This document shows positions 6,472-6,953 of a stretch of 6,953 nucleotides of DNA, in pieces (within the stretch, counting starts at the first letter, position 1; the number at the start of each line of letters is the position of its first letter). The notes below the pieces were generated by a model. That model was not told the origin of the DNA. It did not search any database and saw only the letters and a program-made list of their open reading frames with translations. The stretch covers positions 1-6,953 of the forward strand of contig QMLJ01000055.1 in the NCBI GenBank assembly GCA_003643935.1. Reading direction: 5' to 3'. The translations under genes and the position numbers were made by a program. The stretch is from Deltaproteobacteria bacterium. Its GTDB lineage: Bacteria; Desulfobacterota; Desulfomonilia; UBA1062.

Positions 6472-6953
6472 TCCCTTTGTAAAGTCCTCCCTCTTCCATA
6501 GCCTTTCTTAATCTTGACAAGGCTTCATCTCTAGGAATCCTTATCTGGGATGATATATCCAAGTCTTTTACAGTCACCTCTCTCCTGTTCAACTCTTCCT
6601 CCCCCAAAATCAGGCAGAACCTGTATCCTGACCTAGCAGCCCTTCTCATCTGAGCCTTGAGACTCTTATCAAATACGGCCTGGGCCCCTATACCTGCCCT
6701 GCGTAGCTCGGCCAGTATACGTATTGCCTCTTCCTTCACTCTAGGGTTTCCTTGTGCCGCCACAAAGCAACCCTGCTGCTTTTGTATCCCAGCATCAACA
6801 AGCATCATCACACGCTCAAGACCAAAGGCAAACCCTGTGCCCGGTGCATCCGGCCCGCCCAAAAGTTTTAGCAGACCATCATACCTACCTCCCCCTGCAA
6901 CAGCATCCTGTGATCCAAGTCCACCTGCTTTTATCTCAAATGTAGTCCTTGTA
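6458..6953 (-). CDS. hisS: histidyl-tRNA synthetase, C-terminal part (5' end outside the window)
   Basis: The last 164 or so codons of HisRS, which attaches histidine to tRNA-His. The frame is open to the window edge. It begins TRTTFEIKAGG, continues with the histidine-binding region LGSQDAVAGGGRYDGLLKLLGG, and reaches class II motif 3, GTGFAFGLERVMML. The remaining roughly 110 residues form the HGTP anticodon-binding domain (GCFVAAQG ... LRRAGIGAQAVFDKSLKAQMRRA ... FCLILGEEELNRREVTVKDL). An apparent TTG start at 6862 is internal, because conserved HisRS sequence continues upstream of it. The gene ends in TAG at 6460-6458, inside the first codons of aspS. A hisS-aspS pair is common in Firmicutes and Deltaproteobacteria. 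The frame is intact, with nothing odd beyond the window cut. Confidence 0.96.
   Translation of the reverse strand, partial: TRTTFEIKAGGLGSQDAVAGGGRYDGLLKLLGGPDAPGTGFAFGLERVMMLVDAGIQKQQGCFVAAQGNPRVKEEAIRILAELRRAGIGAQAVFDKSLKAQMRRAARSGYRFCLILGEEELNRREVTVKDLDISSQIRIPRDEALSRLRKAMEEGGLYKGNGQA

Noticed and set aside
6458..6862. A separate 134-residue gene starting at TTG 6862
   Set aside because: Conserved HisRS sequence (TRTTFEIK, AGGGRYDGL) continues upstream in the same frame to the window edge, so this is the 3' part of hisS.
1..6953. tRNA or rRNA genes, CRISPR arrays, insertion sequences, attachment sites or riboswitches
   Set aside because: Almost all the window is coding. No repeat-spacer pattern, transposase, terminal inverted repeats or tRNA-like cloverleaf was seen, and the only sizeable gap (247-483) shows no recognisable riboswitch core.

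Overview
The window looks like chromosomal DNA of an anaerobic, Gram-negative bacterium, most likely of the Desulfobacterota (former Deltaproteobacteria) or a relative such as Syntrophus, Dissulfuribacter or Thermodesulfovibrio. The clues are an outer-membrane-type lipoprotein with a LysM domain, a LapA-type inner-membrane protein, and a citrate synthase that looks like the Re-face enzyme of anaerobes instead of the usual Si type. AGG (Arg) and ATA (Ile) codons are frequent in every gene, as in many thermophilic or anaerobic lineages. The lineage is an inference; no rRNA or marker gene is present to settle it.

Most of the window (6953 down to 732) is one tightly packed minus-strand operon: hisS (3' part only), aspS, a LysM lipoprotein, a Re-citrate-synthase-like enzyme with a C-terminal Cache sensor domain, and NADP-isocitrate dehydrogenase. 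hisS and aspS overlap by 14 bp, aspS and the lipoprotein by 4 bp (ATGA). The next two junctions are 2 bp (or a 4-bp GTGA overlap, depending on the start chosen) and 12 bp. No promoter or terminator is visible inside, so these genes are probably co-transcribed and translationally coupled from upstream of the window.

On the left, a small two-helix LapA-domain membrane protein (484-708) is read on the plus strand and converges on icd across 23 bp with no visible terminator. Further left is the start of a PAS-domain sensory protein on the minus strand, which leaves the window. These two are divergently transcribed from a 237-bp intergenic region holding a good sigma-70-type promoter for the PAS gene and a weaker one for the LapA-domain gene.

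Functionally, the Re-citrate synthase and isocitrate dehydrogenase supply the first and third steps (aconitase lies elsewhere) of the oxidative branch from oxaloacetate and acetyl-CoA to 2-oxoglutarate, the precursor of glutamate. Their coupling to two aminoacyl-tRNA synthetase genes would tie this carbon flow to growth. The most unusual element is the Cache-type ligand-binding domain, normally an extracytoplasmic sensor, fused to a soluble citrate synthase where the related 2-isopropylmalate synthases carry their feedback-inhibition domain.
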